A DNA stretch of 64,000 bases from Neoceratodus forsteri (lineage: Eukaryota > Chordata > Ceratodontiformes > Ceratodontidae): NCBI GenBank assembly GCA_016271365.2, contig CM057459.1:821435001-821499000 (forward strand). Direction: 5' to 3'. Position 1 is the stretch's first letter. Each line of letters opens with the position of its first letter. The position numbers and the translations under genes are program-made. The notes beneath the pieces were generated by a model. That model was given only the letters and a program-made list of their open reading frames with translations. It was not told where the DNA came from and ran no database searches. Shown piece by piece: positions 1-9,626 of this stretch.

Positions 1-118
1 CATCCAGCTCCACCCTCCTGCTGACCTCCAGTGGCCCAGGCTCATTCCCAAACCTAGGTCACCGGCATGCCTCGAGGTAAGGCATCCAGTGCCTCAGCCC
101 TCAGCGCCACTGGGCAGC
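1..118 (-). mobile_element. SINE-A copy 1, cut by window edge
   Basis: On the minus strand this matches the 5' part of a ~600-bp SINE seen five more times in the window. The shared start reads GCCCAGTGGC, followed by GCTGAGGCACTGGATGCC. The segment resembles a tRNA-derived promoter (box A-like GCCCAGTGG, weak box B near GGTTTGGGAA), but the boxes are imperfect, so tRNA origin is inference. The 3' part lies outside the window. Confidence 0.55.
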
Positions 119-329
119 GTGGCTAACTTTCTTTGTTTGCAAGCTTCATATGGGTCTCCTTCTTTGTTCCATGACATAAATTTGCTATGATAGTTTGGGC
201 AGTATTGTATTGGAACTTACTTATCTGTTTTTTTATGTTTTATTTGGTCTGAATGATCATATCTAGATATGGAAGCTAAGGTGTAAAGATACTGAAGTTG
301 AGTATGCAGTTTCAAATACTAAAAAAATG
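119..329. other. AT-rich stretch, not assigned
   Basis: No clear coding signal or repeat boundary. It may be the continuation, on the minus strand, of the Tx1-like ORF2 fragment next to it, because that element should run on beyond its endonuclease domain, but I see no diagnostic motif. Confidence 0.3.
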
Positions 330-1500
330 TATTTCTTTCCTTTTGCTTACCAAATCACTGAAACCAGGCTTTTCCATCTTTTTTGTGTCCTGTCATCATG
401 GTCTACTTCATCAAATAGATCAAATACAGAGGTTCTAGCCTACAATGTGATTTCTATTTCTTTTTTGACAAAAGGGTCTGACAGGATGGAGGTATTAAGT
501 CTCCATCAGTTTTGTTTGCTGCTTGTAATCTGAGGTTTGTAAATTCGTAAAACAAGGATCAAATGATCTGAAAATTCTGATGGCATCATAGTGAAAGAGT
601 ATATTTCAACACTTTTAGAGGTAAAAATATGATCTATCATAGACACATATTCCCCCTTTTTATATGAAAAAATTGGCCCTGCTTTCTGAAAATTTTGACT
701 TTTAACTAGATTCCCCTTATTTATACAGGTTTCTAGGGCTTGAGAATCACATTTGTTTTCCTTTATTTGCAATTTCCACACTGTGGAAGCCACAGTTAAA
801 GTCACTCCCTAAGAATATTTGATAAGAAGTAACTAGGAAAGGCTGTAGGGAGGTTAATAGGTCCACTCTTTCTGCTTTAGACTGAGGTCAATAAACCACA
901 ATGAACCTCGTAGGAGTGCCTAGCCACACTCCATCTAGAATTAGTAGTCTTTTTGGGATTACATCCAACAATTTGGATAGGGAAAAGGGATGTCCTGGAA
1001 GAGAATATATTTTCCATTGGCTTTCTCATGCCCAAAGGACCAATAGGATGGTCCCCAAACCCACTCTGATTTAAACAGTCTGATGTGGTCAATTGAACAC
1101 ATCCATGTTTCCTGCAAAAGAAGTACTGGTATTAAAAGTTCATGAATATGTTGAAATACAGCATGCCATTTTTGATAATTTAACAAGCTGCATACATTGA
1201 AAGCTATTAGACCAACTTAGTCATTTTAATTCATGGGAAAAGGAGAGTTGGGGTCTAAGGATTCTTGGTTTTCCTTTTTTTCCATTTTGCCATATAATTA
1301 TCTAAGTTTATTTTAAATTGTTGAATTGGATTTCATGTCTTTCCATAATTTATTTGCTCTGTTTTCCCCACATATTGTACATTCGTTCTGACATGTTTTA
1401 TCAAGCTCAGTTTGAATCATAAACATTAAATCATTTTGCTCTAATTCCTTATTTTGTAGAACCCTTTGATATGTTATCTACCATATTCACTGGAAACTTA
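330..1500 (-). mobile_element. Tx1-like LINE: ORF1 end and ORF2 endonuclease
   Basis: Read on the minus strand from about 1500 down, a Cys-containing tail (CTICGEN) is followed by a new reading frame. That frame carries the start of an AP-type endonuclease: NVCSLLNYQKWHAVFQ leading to LLLQETW near 1100. The domain ends with IDHIF and SDHLILV near 560-640, where SDH is the catalytic Asp-His block of the fold. This endonuclease nicks the target DNA in LINE retrotransposition. The frame is broken by several stops and shifts, so the copy is dead. The style of the motifs points to the Tx1 group of the L1 clade rather than CR1 or L2. The reverse transcriptase that should follow is missing or outside the window. 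Confidence 0.55.
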
Positions 1501-1504
1501 CTAA

Positions 1505-3054
1505 AGTGGTCCTAGTAGATAACGGGGGTCCCATGGAAGTTTCAGATTATTGAACAATAGCCCTGTTGTCAGTGGTATCCAAGATACTGGAAAAAATGTT
1601 CCATGGACAATTAATGGAGTATCTTGAAAAAAATAATAAACTAACCCAATGTCAGTCGGGCTTTAGACTGGGTAGGTCCACAGCTACTGCACTCATGGAC
1701 TTTTTAGATCTTATAGCAACCCCATTTGGGGATGCAAAGTCTATGGGGCAGTATATATGGACCTATCAAAAGCATTTGAATTGGTTGAGCATGGAATCCT
1801 ATTAAGGGCACTAAGGAGAATAGGTATTGAGGAGGAGACATGTCTTGTTTTGCTTCTTATCTTAAGGAAAGATCTCAGTTTGTTATTCTGAATAGTCAAC
1901 AGTCTGGGGTAGACAATGTAACAAGAGGAGTTCCCTAGGAATCTATCCTGGGTCCCCTCTTGTTCATACTGTAGCTTACCTAAGTGACCTACCCAAATGT
2001 ATTGAACAATCAAAAATTTGACTCTATGCGGATAACACTGTATTGATATCAAAAGAAAATAATCAGGTTGAGATAGAATGGAAGCTACAATGTGATTTTT
2101 TGGACATGGAGGCATATTTTCCTCCTTGGGGCTATTAATAAATAGCAAAAAACACAGTCAATGTTTTTTGACCCAGTAAGGAAAAATGTCCCAAATTAAA
2201 AATAATGACTGGGGGTAGAACCTTAGAATAAGTCAAAGTGTACAAATATCTGGGGATTCAGATTGATCAGCACTTAACATTTAAACAACACGTGACAGAA
2301 TTAACAAAGAAAACAAATGCAAAAATAAGAGCAACGAGACATAAATCACATCATATGACAAAAGAAACACGATAAACCATAGATGACCAATTGATTCTAC
2401 CGGTAATTGAGTATGGAAGTCATATATACAGGCAAAATTGGATGTTCTTTATAAGTTGGCACCTTTTGTGCCAAGACATGACTATAAAACCCATCACTGT
2501 ATAATGTATTCAAATCTTGGGTGGAAACCCTTGGAACTGAGGGCTAAGGGTATTTTGATAGGACAAGTCAGAGGACTATTTAAAAGTAAATTCCCACATG
2601 ATTTAGTAATTCAATTAAAAAAGCCTGATCATGGAATACATTTAAGGAATAGGAGAGGCAGGGAATTGATCTTCCCAAAAATAACAAATCAATTTGGTGA
2701 GATGACCTTCCAGTTTAAGGCTGCTTCTTTTTGGAATTGCCTTCCTCCTCCCCTTCATGAACTAGAAGTCTCTGATGTCGTTTTTAAATCAGCAGTGGAT
2801 CAGGAATTGAGTTTTCATTGTCAGTGTAGTAGGTGATTAGTTAATATTGATAAGATATCGGTGTTTCAAATAATGTGCTTTGTATTGTATAATGTTATTG
2901 TTATATTTAATGTATATGTTACTATATATGTATTATGTATAATGTATTTTGGAACCATCTGTAATTTATACAAACAGGTATGCCTTGTAAATAGGGATTT
3001 TAGGATCCCTAATGGCAGTTTCACTGTATAAATAAAATTGTACCTACCTACCTA
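1505..3054 (+). mobile_element. 5'-truncated LINE with RT and C-terminus
   Basis: A reverse transcriptase begins near 1566 with SVVSKILEKMF and a QSGFR motif. It continues as YMDLSKAFE near 1750, then GVP and SILGPLLF near 1925-1970. The catalytic box near 2025 reads YADNT, so the second catalytic Asp of YADDT is replaced by Asn. The C-terminal part is open from 2438 to 2836 and holds LGWKPLELRAK and FQFKAASFWNCLPP, typical of L2, Rex1 and CR1 relatives. The 3' end is AATAAAATTG followed by a short ACCT tail at about 3040-3054, the kind of short tandem tail L2-type LINEs have. Stops and a shift disable it. It lies between minus-strand Tx1-like pieces, so it probably inserted there. Confidence 0.7.
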
Positions 3055-3825
3055 TATTCCCCACTTTAATACTGCTAGAATTACATATACTATTCCATTA
3101 TCAGAGTTCCCATTCTTTTGTTAGTTTTCGGTATACTAACATGTCTTACGTCATTTCCTTAAATAAGTGAAGTCCCCAAAACGTTGCTAATTTTTCTCAA
3201 AAATTATTAATAAAAGAGCAGTCAAAAAATAAGTGATACGTGCTTTCCTCAGCCATACCACATAAAACCTCAGAACATATTCTCTCCTCTTTTGCTTTGT
3301 GTGTCTGATTTCCTTTTGTCTTAAGTTAACCATGGCTGCACATCCACACCATATTTTTAATTTTTAATGGGATTCTCTTCTCCAGAGTCATATTTAGTAT
3401 TTTTCCTGTACTTATTCCTTCTTCAACATTAAAGACAGGATCTTCATAATATTTTTTTTCTAATACTTTCTTATACATTTGTTTCCTATCTACTCTGGTT
3501 ATTAATTCTAATAATATTCCACATTGAGTCATATATTTTCTACAATCCTCCATGTAGACTGGTATTTCTTTCTTTTGTTCAATATTTCCTTTTTTCCAAT
3601 ATTTGGAAACATAATATTACTCCACTTTTGTGTAAAAGGACTCCATAATTTCTTTTTCCCTTGCAAAATAGGCAATACGTTTGCATAAATAAATATGCTT
3701 TGAAAGAAAACTATTGGGTGAACCATGTTTAGTCTACCTCCTTTCACTGGTCTGTATGTAAGAGCTTTCTTTACTGGGTTCAACCTTGTACCCCATAACA
3801 GTTGAAAGAATAACCCCAAGATCTT
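3055..3825 (-). mobile_element. Tx1-like LINE, ORF2 C-terminal region
   Basis: The minus strand encodes LLWGTRLNPVKKA, YRPVKGGRLNMVHP and ILFFQ-like text (VFFQSIF), the region just after the reverse transcriptase in Tx1 and L1-type ORF2 proteins. It goes on to MVWMCSHG and, in another frame, CSEVLCGMAEESTYHLFFDC near 3250, a Cys-Cys-His-Cys cluster found at the end of such proteins. Two overlapping frames and stops show decay. It lies upstream, in the sense of the minus strand, of the ORF1-end and endonuclease piece at 330-1500, which is the wrong order for one element, so at least two copies are present. Confidence 0.6.
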
Positions 3826-3861
3826 TGTTTATAAATCAGGTGGGACTGAGAATATATACAC

Positions 3862-4850
3862 TGGCCCAGATATTCAAACTGCGCCAGGCTGTGGCGCAAG
3901 CTTGGGGCGCAGCGCAACTTGGCTGTGCAGGGGTGTGGACTGGACGATATTCAACAGAGCTGCGCCATGGCACATCATCATTGAATATCGCACCCTGGCC
4001 ACCCACAGTGTGCATGGCACAGTGGCACTGTGCCAGCACAAGTGGCCAGAGTGGAGCATGGGGATACACTAGCGCAAGTTCCATTGCGCTATGCACAGCA
4101 ACCGCGATATTCAAAACTTGACATGCCAATGGGGCCATAATGTATGCAAGGTGCAAATGGGGCCATTTCCATGCCATTATGGCCCTATTTGCATGCAGGT
4201 GCACTGATCCCTGACCACTTGCGCCTGGTGTCCTGCCAGGCAACAGCCATCAGGGACCGACGCCCCCTGCAGCTGACAATGTGCTCCACAGCCCGATTGT
4301 GGGCTGCAGTAAAAAAAAATGGAAAATACTAATCCCTGGTGGTCCAGTGGACCGCTGTCTGCCCAATCATGGGCATTTGTAATAAAAAAAATGAATAATC
4401 CATCCAATAACCCTGGTGGTCCAGTAGACCGCTATCTGCCTGTTCGCGGGCATTTGTAATAATAAATGAATAGTCCCTCCAATATCCCTGGTGGTCCAGT
4501 GGACCATTGTCTGCCCGATCACGGGCATTTGTAATAAAAAATTAATAATCCGTCCAATATCCCTGGTGGTCCAGTGGACCTGCACGCCCGATCGTGGGCT
4601 CAGTAATAAAATTAGATCCCAAAATCCCTGGTGGTCCAGTGGACCCCCACCCCACCGCCCACTGAATCCCATCGCCCGCTGCCCGGGTCAGCAGCGGGTG
4701 GCAGCATTCCACCCTCCTGCCGCCCTGCCGCCTGCTGACTGACACCGTTGGTAGGGCTGTATGCCCATTGGTCCTCAACGTGAACCAATGGGTGTGCAGC
4801 CCATACCATACTACACATTCCAGAAATGTGAATGGGATCCCATAGAGGTA
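3862..4850. mobile_element. Half foldback element X1 with tandem units
   Basis: The left end reads CCAGATATTCAAACTGCGCC, and GATATTCAA recurs inside the first 250 bases in both directions (for example TTGAATATCGC near 3990). A GC-rich part follows, then a tandem array at 4330-4650. It ends in an inverted repeat near 4756-4805 (GGGCTGTATGCCCATTGGT against ACCAATGGGTGTGCAGCCC). The same parts, in reverse order, form element X2 at 34130-35125. I infer a foldback or MITE whose second arm is lost. Harbinger MITEs often have ends of this kind, but that link is not shown. No coding capacity. Confidence 0.5.
4326..4660 (+). repeat. Tandem repeat, five ~75-bp units with tRNA-Glu-like start
   Basis: CCCTGGTGGTCCAGTGGACC begins units at 4334, 4411, 4486, 4561 and 4626, so the spacing is 77, 75, 75 and 65 bases. 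Each unit goes on to a CCCGATC-GGGC hairpin-like segment and ATTTGTAATAAAA. The first 18 bases match the 5' end of vertebrate tRNA-Glu, including its box A, with one mismatch (C for T). No box B follows. Confidence 0.8.
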
Positions 4851-4855
4851 GGATT

Positions 4856-5809
4856 TCATGTCTTGTTTTAGTAAGTTTCTCCCTATGTGCAATTGGTCTG
4901 GGGCATCTGCAGCTGCCCCCCTAAATTTAAGGCAGACTGCATTCCTCCTTTTGGCTTGTTTTATTTGTTCTTCTGAAAATAACTTCTCTTTTGCGTTTCC
5001 TTCCCACGCTTTTGGTTTTTCTTTCTCCTCTTTTTTGCTTTGTTCTTTATCCTCCTGAATTGTGTTTAATTCTATTTCCATAGAATTCCCTTCATCTCCT
5101 GTTTCCTCTAATTCTTTTATATCATCAGAATTTTCTGTTTCAGCATTTATGTCCTCTTTTATTTCTACATTTTGTACATTTTCATTTTCAGTAGCTGTTG
5201 AACAGCAGGGCCTATTCGGGTCCCATCCATTTCCATCAGTAGTTCTTTTCCATCCAGCATCTATCAAAGCTTTTGTAACCCATTCTGGGGTATCTTTGTA
5301 ATTTCCAAACTTTTCTTCCTCTATTTCTTCTTTTTTTTTCCCACTTGAAGGGGGCCACCTACTTTTTCCTCCAATTTATTCATGTTTCTTTGTTTGGTAT
5401 TAATTTTACTTTTCCCTTTAACACTTTCTGCCCATCTTAGGCCTAGTCTCTTTAGACTTTTTGTGGACACTCCCTTCAGGACTTTTTCACTAGGGTTTTC
5501 TGATTCAGTAGGAGCAGTCTGCTCCATCACTGCCACATTAGCACTTTTCAACTATTTTTGACTGGCTTCAGGCTTGTCACATTCCTCTTTAACTACTTCA
5601 ATTTCTTTTAATAGCATTGTTTTCCTCTGCTTAATCTCTTCTTCTTCTTCTTCTTACAATGCTTTTAGGAAAAACAGTTTTTGACTTACTGTGCTCTGTG
5701 GAGTTTTCTTCTTCATCCATATGTTTTTCATAACTTTTTTTCCTGTTCCATTTTCTTTCCCAAGCTTCAGTTTCTGCACATTGCTTTTACTCCTTCCTTT
5801 TACAGGCAT
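4856..5809 (-). pseudogene. Tx1-like LINE ORF1 remnant
   Basis: On the minus strand an ORF starts with ATG at 5809 and runs through a strongly charged, Lys- and Glu-rich stretch. A stop lies near 5657, another near 5550, and a frameshift sits in a poly-Lys (A-run) tract near 5335. The later part is open to about 4857 and ends with RNAVCLKFRGAAADAPDQLH and IGRNLLKQDM. Text of this kind (RNAVRFK, then GRELL) is what I recall for ORF1 of Tx1 LINEs, the RNA-binding partner of ORF2. The region at 4856 changes abruptly to the X1 foldback, so the ORF is cut there. The ORF1 call rests on this one segment plus low-complexity charge and is only moderately secure. Confidence 0.45.
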
Positions 5810-6047
5810 CTCTTTTTCCTTAGCTTCAATCGCATCTGTCTCCCTTCATATTAAGGCAGGGTTGGAGACCTGTTTCCCTGCCTCTCACATGTGCGAAGAT
5901 AATTTAAGCTTTGAAATTGGGCTTCCTCCTTGCAGCACAACCTGCTCCCCTGCCACCTCAGCACTTCTACCTCCTCCTGTGTCTGGCTGCAAACTGGGTA
6001 CCTCCATCCTGTCCACAGGAAGTGACAGCACTCCTGCAGCAGAGTAG
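5810..6047. other. Possible 5' part of the Tx1-like element
   Basis: No repeat or gene recognised. On the minus strand it lies just upstream of the ORF1 start and could be its leader. Confidence 0.25.
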
Positions 6048-6240
6048 GGGAATGTCCTCATTGTCCTGGCCACATTTCCCCCATTCATTAAAAAAAAATA
6101 CCTCCAACAGCTTAAATTCTGGTTCAATTTCAGTTGACATCCATCTGTATCCCCCTCACCCTCCCCCACTGATGAGGCTGAAAATAGACAAAACATTGTC
6201 TAGTCCTCTGTCCTGGTCAACAAAAACTAAATAAATAAAT
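6048..6240 (+). mobile_element. SINE-B (V-SINE-like) 3' fragment
   Basis: The segment from CCTGGCCACATTTCC through CATCCATCTGTATCCCC to CAACAAAAACTAAATAAATA matches the 3' third of the SINE-B copies at 49684, 46519 and 63496. The 5' promoter half is missing. It ends in an AAATAAAT tail, so the tail orientation is plus. Confidence 0.75.
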
Positions 6241-6634
6241 TCTACCCTCTCCCCTTTAATAAGTCTAAGTTTTTTCAATGTATCATTTAAAGCCAGATCT
6301 GGTATGATAGTATATGATATATATGCTTTTGTGTTTACAGTTCTCCTGTCAAACCCATATTGTAATACTGTCTGTGTATATGATGTATCATGCTCTCCCT
6401 GCAGAAATAAGAAAAAGAGTTAAAAAAAAGGATTTTATACAAATAAAATAACTGCCATAACACCAATTTTACATGTCTCACTGTTGTATTGCTTTTCAGT
6501 ATTTAGCACAAACTGTGAGCAGCACTGACCATTAATTTCAGCTTGGCTCTCGATTTTGTGAACCCCTCGATTATCCATATTAAACAGATGTCCCCCAGTG
6601 AGATTGAATAATCAAGATTGTACAGTGCATGAGC
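6241..6634. other. AT-rich unassigned stretch
   Basis: I see no coding signal, tandem structure or family match. It forms the left flank of the SINE-A copy that follows. Confidence 0.5.
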
Positions 6635-7244
6635 GCCTTTTTTTTTTTTAACTTTATTTCTTCACCCCTACCTAGAGAAACTCTCTCCTGCATACACCGA
6701 GCCTGCTCTCTACCTTCTGCTGTGGCACTTTTGCTGCTCTCCTCACTCCAATGGACAAAACCCTTGATCTGAACCCTCATGGGGGAAGGGCCACCCTGTT
6801 CTCTCAGGGCACTCTATCTAGAGTGTAGAGTGCCGGCTGGAGTGACTGGTTGCGGAGAGAGCTGAGCACCCAGAGTGGGGAGTGTGAAACAGGAAGTAGT
6901 GCCATCACCTATCCTCCAGGGGGGTTCTGCTTACTGTTTCCACCAGAGCTAGGTCATGCCATGGTGTCAGGATACTGAGTGCTGATGCTCACCACAGCTC
7001 TGCCCCTCACTTTTGCATGGCATCGCAATCTTGGCCATCCTCTGACCACCGCCACAAGCCACTGCTGTGTGACGCATCCCCAGAGCCCTCCCAGGAGAAG
7101 AGAAAGCAACCCTCTGGATGCTCAATCTCTTCCCTCCCCTGCTGTCCCCCGGTGGCCCGAGTCTGTTCCCGAACCCAGGTCACCAGCGTGGCATGAGGTG
7201 TGGCGTCCAGTGCATCAACCCTCAGAGCCACTGGGCTGGCTTAT
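6635..7244 (-). mobile_element. SINE-A copy 2, full length
   Basis: Minus-strand SINE. Its 5' end is near 7240 (GCCAGCCCAGTGG on the minus strand), followed by GTGACCTGGGTTCGGGAACA near 7165, a box B-like motif. The 3' end is GAAATAAAGTT followed by an A-run (T-run at 6638-6650 on plus). A short direct repeat ATGAGC lies on both sides (6629 and 7245), which could be a target duplication but is short. Length about 600 bases, unusually long for a SINE; the body after the promoter is not recognised. Confidence 0.65.
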
Positions 7245-7249
7245 ATGAG

Positions 7250-7457
7250 CATCTTTGATCAAATGATTTTGCCTTGTACTCCAAAACAATTGTCTGTTAT
7301 CCATGGATATGTTATGGTAATAATTACAACATGCCACTTGAAAGAATCATCTCAGACCAGCTGGTTGAATACTTCGGTAAATACAGCCTCCAATGCCGGC
7401 AGCAACATGGGTTCAGGAAGTTACACAGCACCAGCACCACATTATTAGAATTCATTG
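7250..7457 (+). mobile_element. L2-like LINE (host copy), RT part 1
   Basis: First piece of a 5'-truncated LINE that continues at 8311-8905 and 13932-14880. It encodes PLERIISDQLVEYFGKYSL and CRQQHGFRK, then STSTTLLEF, the early RT blocks. The same block in the better preserved copy at 40605-41558 reads CKQQHGFHKDHSTSTALLEF, so the two belong to one family. The piece stops at a pentanucleotide array. Confidence 0.7.
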
Positions 7458-7532
7458 TTATGTTATGTTATGTTATGTTATGTTATGTTATGTTATGTTA
7501 TGTTATGTTATGTTATGTTATGTTATGTTATG
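7458..7532 (+). repeat. Microsatellite (TTATG)15
   Basis: Fifteen uninterrupted copies of TTATG. On the minus strand this is CATAA, directly at the 3' side of the minus-strand LINE fragment that follows, so it may be the expanded 3' tail of that insertion. Confidence 0.95.
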
Positions 7533-8310
7533 TTCGAGTTAATAAGCCGCTGGCCCATAACAAACCCACCAACATTAACTTTAATGGTGGAAATGTTGTT
7601 TTTTTTAATTCATATAATAGTACAGATTTAATTTAAACTGTTCAACAGAATTGCTCATAACTACATTTCTAGCTAGTGTGTTCCAAATAGCTGGGGCTCT
7701 CTGTGTGAAGATTTTTTTCAGCCAAGTTGTCTTACTTACAGAAGTTTTTAATTTTAACTTATGAGACCTAGTATTATTTTGAGTTATTTGCCATGCAGGA
7801 CAGATGGCATCAAATAAGGATTCATTTTTAAATGCTTTAAAGATGTAAATCAGGTCTCCCCAAGGGATCTGTATTCCAAGGAGTAACGGTTCAATATTCT
7901 TAACCTGTCTCTATAATCCTTATCATTCATACTATCTATTGTTCTTGTAACCCTACGTTGTACTCTTTCTATCATGATCTTACAACCTATAGAAGTAGGG
8001 GTGCAAAAGGGAGCTCAACATTCCAAATTTGGACAAATAAGGCTAGCATATAAAGGTAGTATAACTTCTGGTTTTCTGCTTTTTGTATGCATCCAAGGAT
8101 GCCGTAACATGTCTTAACTGTTTTGTTTGTGTGCATGTCAAATTTAGGGTTGTCAGTTATTATGACACTCAGATCTTTTTTTTTCTGTTGTTCTTACTGG
8201 TTGGGTATTATTTATTACATACTGTGCCATAATACTGTTTTTGCCCATGTGCATCACTTTACATTTTAGTTCATTGAAATTCATCTTACTGACAGTTGCC
8301 CAGTTTGTTT
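7533..8310 (-). mobile_element. CR1/L3-like LINE 3' fragment
   Basis: The minus strand holds a badly decayed LINE C-terminus. Recognisable parts are the text for LYSLFKAFKN-type and EYNVGLQE-type segments, a phrase equivalent to MIEVYKI near 7850, and FQSSAPAIWNTLA-type text near 7690. The order matches CR1 or L3 3' ends. It interrupts the L2-like host LINE between its LLEF block and its next RT block, so it is an insertion there. No intact frame longer than a few dozen codons. Confidence 0.5.
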
Positions 8311-8905
8311 TAATTATCCTGTAAGTTATTAATAGACTCAGTACTCATTCACTAAATATCTGCATTAGTCCCTTGACAACACCCTTTTGGTGGGCTCCAT
8401 CTACATACACCGCACCAAAGCATTTCATGTAGTTAATCACTCCCTACTACTAGCAACAGGCTGACTCATGAGCGTCTTCACAGACACAGCGTCATGGTTC
8501 CAAAGTTACCTAACCAGTCACACCCAGTGTGTCAAGATTAACAGAGTCCTATTGGGTACCTGACAAGTCTCAAATGGAGTTCCCCAAGGCTGTATACTAG
8601 GACTCTTACTATTCAGTTTTTTTCACAAATGACCTCTCAGAAGCCTGTCCATCCTCAAAAATGTCCTTTTTGCAGATGATGCTGTCATCTATTATAGTGG
8701 TCCCTCCCAGGAGCAACTCACCTGTACCTTACAGAATACCTTTAGTACCCTAGAAAACTGTCTCAAGCAAAATACATTTTTACTTAATCATTAAGAAACA
8801 AAAACTATGCTATTCACCAGGAAACAGATGAGGAACAAGACCCATCCTCTCACAATAGTAAACGAGGAAGGGTCTGCCCTGGAGCAGGTTAGCAGTTTCA
8901 AATAC
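8311..8905 (+). mobile_element. L2-like LINE (host copy), RT part 2
   Basis: Encodes GSIYIHRTKAFHVVNHSLLL, then SWFQSYLTSHTQCVKI, NGVPQGCILGLLLF and FADDAVIYYS near 8675, the core RT blocks with the catalytic Asp pair intact. It ends in SSFKYL at 8905, where a TTAA-flanked element has inserted. Several stops are present. Reading resumes in frame at 13290. Confidence 0.75.
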
Positions 8906-8909
8906 TTAA

Positions 8910-9626
8910 AGGGGCACTGTCAGCTTTGGCCCACCGTTTGCTTCAAAATCGCAGGAGTTTGCCTCTTGGCACACACACAATATGCAATTACTGCAGAATG
9001 CACCCCCATGTCTCAAAACCCCCAATCTGTAAGCATTTTGATTATTTTTTACCTTTTCAGACGGAGATCCAGTCATACGCCTACTGGAAGCTGATACCAG
9101 TCGGGAACATGCATCTGCTACGAGCACAACCCCAAACTGCATTTTTTCCATGAGCACGATATGAAAATATACTCCACCGATCCATTGTAGTAATTCTAAT
9201 GTTTAGTGGGCACTCCAAAAATAAATCGAGAACTCTGAGTTGTTAAAATAAAAGTTTTTGACCAAGGTTGAAATCCCGCGCATGCTCAGAAGTGGAACTG
9301 GCAAAGATCCCGCACATGTGCAGGAGTATGCTGCTTTTGCGCATGCGCGGGATTTCGACCTCAGCTGAAAACTTTTATTTTAACAACTCAGAGTTCTTTG
9401 TTTATTTTCAGAGTGCCCATTAAACATTAGAATTACTACAATGGATCGGTGGAGCATATTTTCATATTGTGCTCATGGAAAAATTGTAGTTTGGGGTCGC
9501 ACTTGTAGGAGATGTGCATTCTTGACTGGTACCAGCTTCCAGTAGGCGCAAAACTTAAACTCTGATCGAATAAATCACTGAAAAGGTAAAAATAAAAAAA
9601 AATGTGTACAGATTGGGAATTTTGAG
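8910..9626. repeat. Long palindrome, ~300-400-bp arms
   Basis: The left arm (8910-9300) reappears inverted in the right arm (9325-9626), with the last 100 bases of the right arm displaced to 13187-13287 by the CR1. Examples are AAATCCCGCGCATG at 9271 against CATGCGCGGGATTT at 9342, and CCACCGATCCATTGTAG near 9175 against its complement near 9440. The arms look over 85 percent identical by eye. Confidence 0.85.

Noticed and set aside
3786..4243. Overlapping open frames of 111-135 codons on both strands
   Set aside because: They lie in the GC-rich part of foldback X1, show no domain, and arise from repeated GCGC and CATGG words.
4334..4351. Possible tRNA-Glu gene or fragment
   Set aside because: Only the first 18 bases match; no anticodon arm, no box B, and it is repeated in tandem.
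4330..4650. CRISPR-like array
   Set aside because: Spacers are as similar as repeats, so it is an ordinary tandem repeat; the genome is clearly eukaryotic.
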